DNA of 64,000 nt from Symbiodinium sp. CCMP2592 (Eukaryota; Sar; Dinophyceae; Suessiales; Symbiodiniaceae), in the NCBI GenBank assembly GCA_905221615.1, contig CAJNDT010003190.1:124001-188000 (forward strand), written 5' to 3'. Position numbers and translations under genes: made by a program. Positions 60,901-64,000 of the stretch are shown piece after piece (the stretch's first letter is position 1; each line of letters starts with the position of its first letter). The notes under the pieces are model-generated. The model was not told where the DNA came from. It made no database searches and saw only the letters and a program-made list of their open reading frames with translations.

Positions 60901-61079
60901 CTACACGGGGGGAGGAGCTTAATGGCGCCCTAGATCAGCGGCTGCAGCAATTCGACTCTGAGGCCCGGGGCGGCGTGGGATCGCTTGGGGCTTAGGGTTT
61001 TGGGTTAATCAGGGATTGCATTACGAAGTTAAAGATACGGTCTAGGGATTGCAGCTACGGCTAGTGCATAAAGCACAAA

Positions 61080-61360
61080 ACTCGTCAACCCTCAAACCCA
61101 AAACCCCTGAACCCCTAAAACCCAAGACCCCTCAACCCTAAAACCCAAAACCCCCAAACCCAAAACCCCTAAACCCCTAAAGCCCCAAACCCTTCAACCC
61201 TCAAACCTAAAACCCCTAAAACACGAAGCCCTGAACCGTCTTCAGGTCTCAGAATTGGGAGATCGGGGCTCGCCTTTGCCTTTAGGGTTTAGGGTTTAAG
61301 GTTTAGGGTTTAGAGTTTAGGGTTTAGGGTTTAAGGTTTAGGGTTTAGGGTTTAGGGTCC
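61080..61360. repeat. CCCTAAA/CCCAAAA then TTTAGGG arrays around a short unique segment
   Basis: C-strand heptamers to about 61230, then unique GTCTTCAGGTCTCAGAATTG, then G-strand heptamers to 61360. This is the same flanking arrangement seen around many candidate exons. Confidence 0.85.
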
Positions 61361-61361
61361 T

Positions 61362-61485
61362 TACTTGGAAGGGCAGGGGACTTAGTAAGTAGGTTATAAG
61401 TAGAGTTATAAGTACCCTAAATGGAGTTACCCCAACTATAACCCTACTTATAAGCTACTTGCTAAGTCCCCTGCCCCTCCAAGTA
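61362..61485. mobile_element. family-B hairpin element, full-length copy
   Basis: 124 bp, TACTTGGAAGGGCAGGGGAC to CCCTGCCCCTCCAAGTA, inserted within a TTTAGGG array. Confidence 0.92.
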
Positions 61486-61563
61486 GGGTTTAGGCTTCAG
61501 GGTTTAGGATTTACGGTTTAGGGGGGTAGTTATGAAGGAGCTCTATGGAGCTGTAAGGGTACT

Positions 61564-61671
61564 ACGGTTGATGATATCAATCCTGCATTACCTTAGGGAC
61601 CCTAAACTATGGGAGTTATGGTATATTCCTTATTTAATTTTGGGTAATGCAGGTTTTATATCATCAACCGT
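61564..61671. mobile_element. family-C hairpin element
   Basis: ACGGTTGATGATATCAATCC to TTTTATATCATCAACCGT; the centre matches 6519. Confidence 0.85.
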
Positions 61672-61679
61672 ATTGATCG

Positions 61680-62350
61680 GTTTAGGGCTTGGGGTTTTAG
61701 GGATTTAGGGTTTGGCTTGCAGGATTTAGGGTGAGGAATGTTCCTTTGGGGTTTAGAACCTCGATAGTTACAATAATGTTTCTTCGAGGTTCCTTCGAGG
61801 GCTTCGCAAGGGTTTCTGTTATGTGGGTGCAACACAGAGACCTTAGAGTTGCAGGCTTGGCTTTCGGAACAGTTTTGGCGGGACGGATTATGAAGGCTTC
61901 CATTTCCATGGATACCATCCGTTACTGTAGGCCCTAATGAGCCTACTTAAACATGTTGAGTTATAGGCACACTGATCTGATCTAGGCCCGAGGCCCTGAG
62001 CATACGCTTTTGCATCTTGCGTTTTATGATTGCGAGCTCGGTATCATCCCACCCTCATCTCCGGCAGTTTTGCGTGGCAACATTCCTCGCATAGTACTGG
62101 ATGGGCATTTTTGCCAGTATGCACATCGTTCATGCTGACTGCTACAGGTTTCTCGATACACTAGTGTTCGTTATTTGCAGGGTTGCTTTATGTTTAAGTG
62201 TAACTGATACGGCTGCATTCGAAACGGTGAAAGCATAAGCCATGTTTGTCACAAGCGGCCACCACGCACCAGTAAATATGCGTTTTGCTATAGCTACCGC
62301 CTTCAACCAGAATGGGACACAGGCTCTTGTGCATCACATGCTTACCATGT
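61680..62350. other. non-coding, no convincing gene
   Basis: Mixed sequence with few repeats; short frames on both strands without further support. Confidence 0.35.
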
Positions 62351-62356
62351 CCCCCC

Positions 62357-62452
62357 TACTTGGAGAATCATGGGACGTAGTAGGCACGGTTACATAATAA
62401 TTATGAGCTTATTACTTACCCCAGCTACGAAGTCCCCCGACCCTCCAAGTAG
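62357..62452. mobile_element. family-B hairpin element, diverged
   Basis: TACTTGGAGAATCATGGGAC to AAGTCCCCCGACCCTCCAAG then TA; the arms are mismatched and the centre rearranged. Confidence 0.6.
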
Positions 62453-62504
62453 CCCCCCTTAGACTCCCGAGCGACAGGATCCCACGCACCGAAGCCCGCC
62501 GACG

Positions 62505-62517
62505 AAGCAGCCAGAGG
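62505..62517 (+). CDS. possible remnant of a KQPE micro-exon
   Basis: GAAGCAGCCAGAG|GCAGCA copies the 3' part and donor of the exon at 59070. It is too short to judge whether it is functional. Confidence 0.2.
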
Positions 62518-62756
62518 CAGCAACGGTCTTGTCCCGGATTTAGGTCCGGGTTTCGGTTTAGGGTTTAGGGTTTAGGGTTTAGGGTTTAGGGGATTCAGAG
62601 GTTAAGGGCTTAGTTTAAGGGTTTTTTGGTAGCTTTGGATCCGAAACTCCGGCCCCAAACAGAGCAAAAGCAACAAGGAAGGTTGAGGGCTTGGAGTTTC
62701 CGAAATCAACATCCCTCATCGAATTGCGGAGTTCTTGAAGAAGCCCTGCCCAATAC

Positions 62757-63848
62757 CCTAAACCCTAAACCCTAAATTCCCACCCAGGCCTGCTTAGGCC
62801 GTACCCACCCTTTTTCTTAGGGTGAAAGGCCCCAGAGGCCGGCCCAGGGGGCCCCCTTTTCTGCCCTTTCCTGTGTCTGGCCCTTTTCTGGCATCCCTGA
62901 CCCTCCTGGGCCCCCTGGCCCCCCTGCCCCCCCTGGCCCCCCCCCTGGCCCCCCCCTGGCCCCTCCTGTGCGGCTTCCTGGCCCCAACAGATGGACCAGG
63001 GGCAGGTGGGAATTGAGGGCGTAAGCCCTAACCCTAAAAGGCAATATTTTGGGAAAAGGTTAGGAACCAATGTGTAATTGTTTGGTGGTGGAATCGCATT
63101 CGAACGCTAGACGTAGATATGCCGCCCCCCCCACACCCCTGGGAGTGTTGGGGCGCCATCCTACATAGAAAATACTGCCGCTGCGCGGCGAGACGCCCTA
63201 AACCCTAAACCCTAAATTCCCACCCAGGCCTGCTTCGTTACCCACCCTTTTTCTTAGGGTGCCTGGACCCAGAAGGAAATCCGGCAGTGATTGACACCAA
63301 CTCTGGATGGACAATGGGTGGAGCCATTGGAGAATCGTCGAATTCAGCCCCTAGGGCTGAGCCAAACCATTAGGCCCCTTGCGCGGCGCCTTTTTTCGCA
63401 GAAGGAATTTTCTCGAATCTCAAGAGATTAGAATACCTTAAACCCGACCACCAAATCCGTTTGGTGGTGTTTTCCATTTGGCTCCCTTCAGAAAAGGCCC
63501 CAGAGGCCGGCCCAGGGGGCCCCCAGCTGGCTTGGCTCTGGCCACCGGCCGGGGGCCTGGCCCCCCCGGCACCCTGGCTCTGGCCCGCCTTGTAAAGTGT
63601 AGCCTTTCCTGTCCTGGTGCGGCCTTCCTCGCCCCAACAGACAGACTGGGGCAGGTGGAGCCTGTGTGATCCACAGCGGCTGGGAAAAAGAACAATAACC
63701 AATTTGTGATTGTTTGGTGATGGAGCCGCCTTCTAATGCTAGACGTAGATATGCCGCCCCCTCACACCCCTGGGAGTGTTGGGGCGCCATCCTACATAGA
63801 AAATACTGCCGCTGCGCGGCGAGACGCCCTAAACCCTAAACCCTAAAC
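62757..63848. repeat. duplicated GC-rich block, two copies
   Basis: AATTCCCACCCAGGCCTGCTT is at 62774 and 63209; GGCCCCAGAGGCCGGCCCAG at 62828 and 63496; TAGACGTAGATATGCCGCCC at 63109 and 63740; and CTACATAGAAAATACTGCCG...CGGCGAGACGCCCTAAA at 63161 and 63792. The Gly/Pro-rich open frames are shadows of the CCCCTGGCCC repeats. Confidence 0.9.
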
Positions 63849-63899
63849 AATCATACCTACAGCATCCTGGAGCCCGGCAGCCCGAAAGAGGTGTCGAAG

Positions 63900-63944
63900 G
63901 CGTCGCTGACGGCTGCTGTCGCTGCTGAGGCTTCCGCGGCGAAG
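63900..63944 (+). CDS. candidate 45-nt micro-exon (A-rich)
   Basis: After GGTGTCGAAG it encodes ASLTAAVAAEASAAK (15 codons, phase 0) and ends AAG|GCAGGT. Homologous to 59541; CCCTAAA lies 60 nt upstream. Confidence 0.4.
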
Positions 63945-64000
63945 GCAGGTTTGCGGCACTGGAAACGATAGAAACCCCATGATGACATGTTAAGCCCTGA

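Noticed and set aside
62765-63702. Gly/Pro-rich frames of 60-110 codons
   Set aside because: They come from CCCCTGGCCC repeats in the duplicated GC-rich block and appear on both strands.

Overview
This window looks like nuclear DNA of a dinoflagellate, most likely a Symbiodiniaceae relative. I infer this from TTTAGGG/CCCTAAA telomere-like sequence scattered through introns, many short in-frame exons whose donors are mostly GC rather than GT, abundant about 100-bp hairpin elements, and a LINE-like retroelement. No bacterial, organellar, rRNA or tRNA gene was recognised. The genus is not determined.

Layout. Position 1-594 is a 148-bp tandem satellite with internal inverted repeats. From about 2.2 to 18.6 kb the plus strand carries some 20 short coding modules, typically 48-57 nt and many exactly 51 nt, rich in Gln, Pro, Trp, His and Glu. 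They are separated by 0.2-1.5 kb of telomere-like DNA and hairpin elements. From 21.3 to 64 kb a second set of plus-strand modules encodes Lys/Glu/Arg-rich coiled-coil segments. Almost every module is a whole number of codons, follows an AG and ends at AG|GC or AG|GT. I read them as in-phase micro-exons of one or more very large genes that grew by exon-intron duplication. A clear set of tandem exon-intron units lies at 43.8-48.4 kb.

Position 25.4-26.2 kb is a separate small gene island with short GT-AG introns, lying between CCCTAAA/CCCTGAA arrays. Position 30,364-40,407 is a roughly 10-kb composite retroelement flanked by a 13-nt direct repeat inside TTG/CTG microsatellite. In order it encodes (1) a 1557-residue protein with an AP-endonuclease-like domain, a reverse transcriptase, four zinc fingers and a ubiquitin-specific protease domain; (2) an RG-rich ORF whose frame is interrupted by stops; (3) a 653-residue protein with a complete-looking Tpt1/KptA tRNA 2'-phosphotransferase domain and an upstream ADP-ribosyltransferase-like region; and (4) a Pro/Ser/Ala-rich disordered protein. 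The second half of the element carries 20 copies of the 11-nt mini-palindrome GGAG-NNN-CTCC, both between and inside ORFs and in two reading frames.

Position 49.1-51.0 kb is a long TTTAGGG/TTCAGGG/AACGTT satellite, 22.9-25.3 kb a CCCTAAA/CCCTGAA/ACACTC satellite, 56.5-56.7 kb a pure (GTA)n tract, and 62.7-63.85 kb a duplicated GC-rich block. Boundaries of the micro-exons are predictions without transcript support. The protein domains of the retroelement are the most secure calls.
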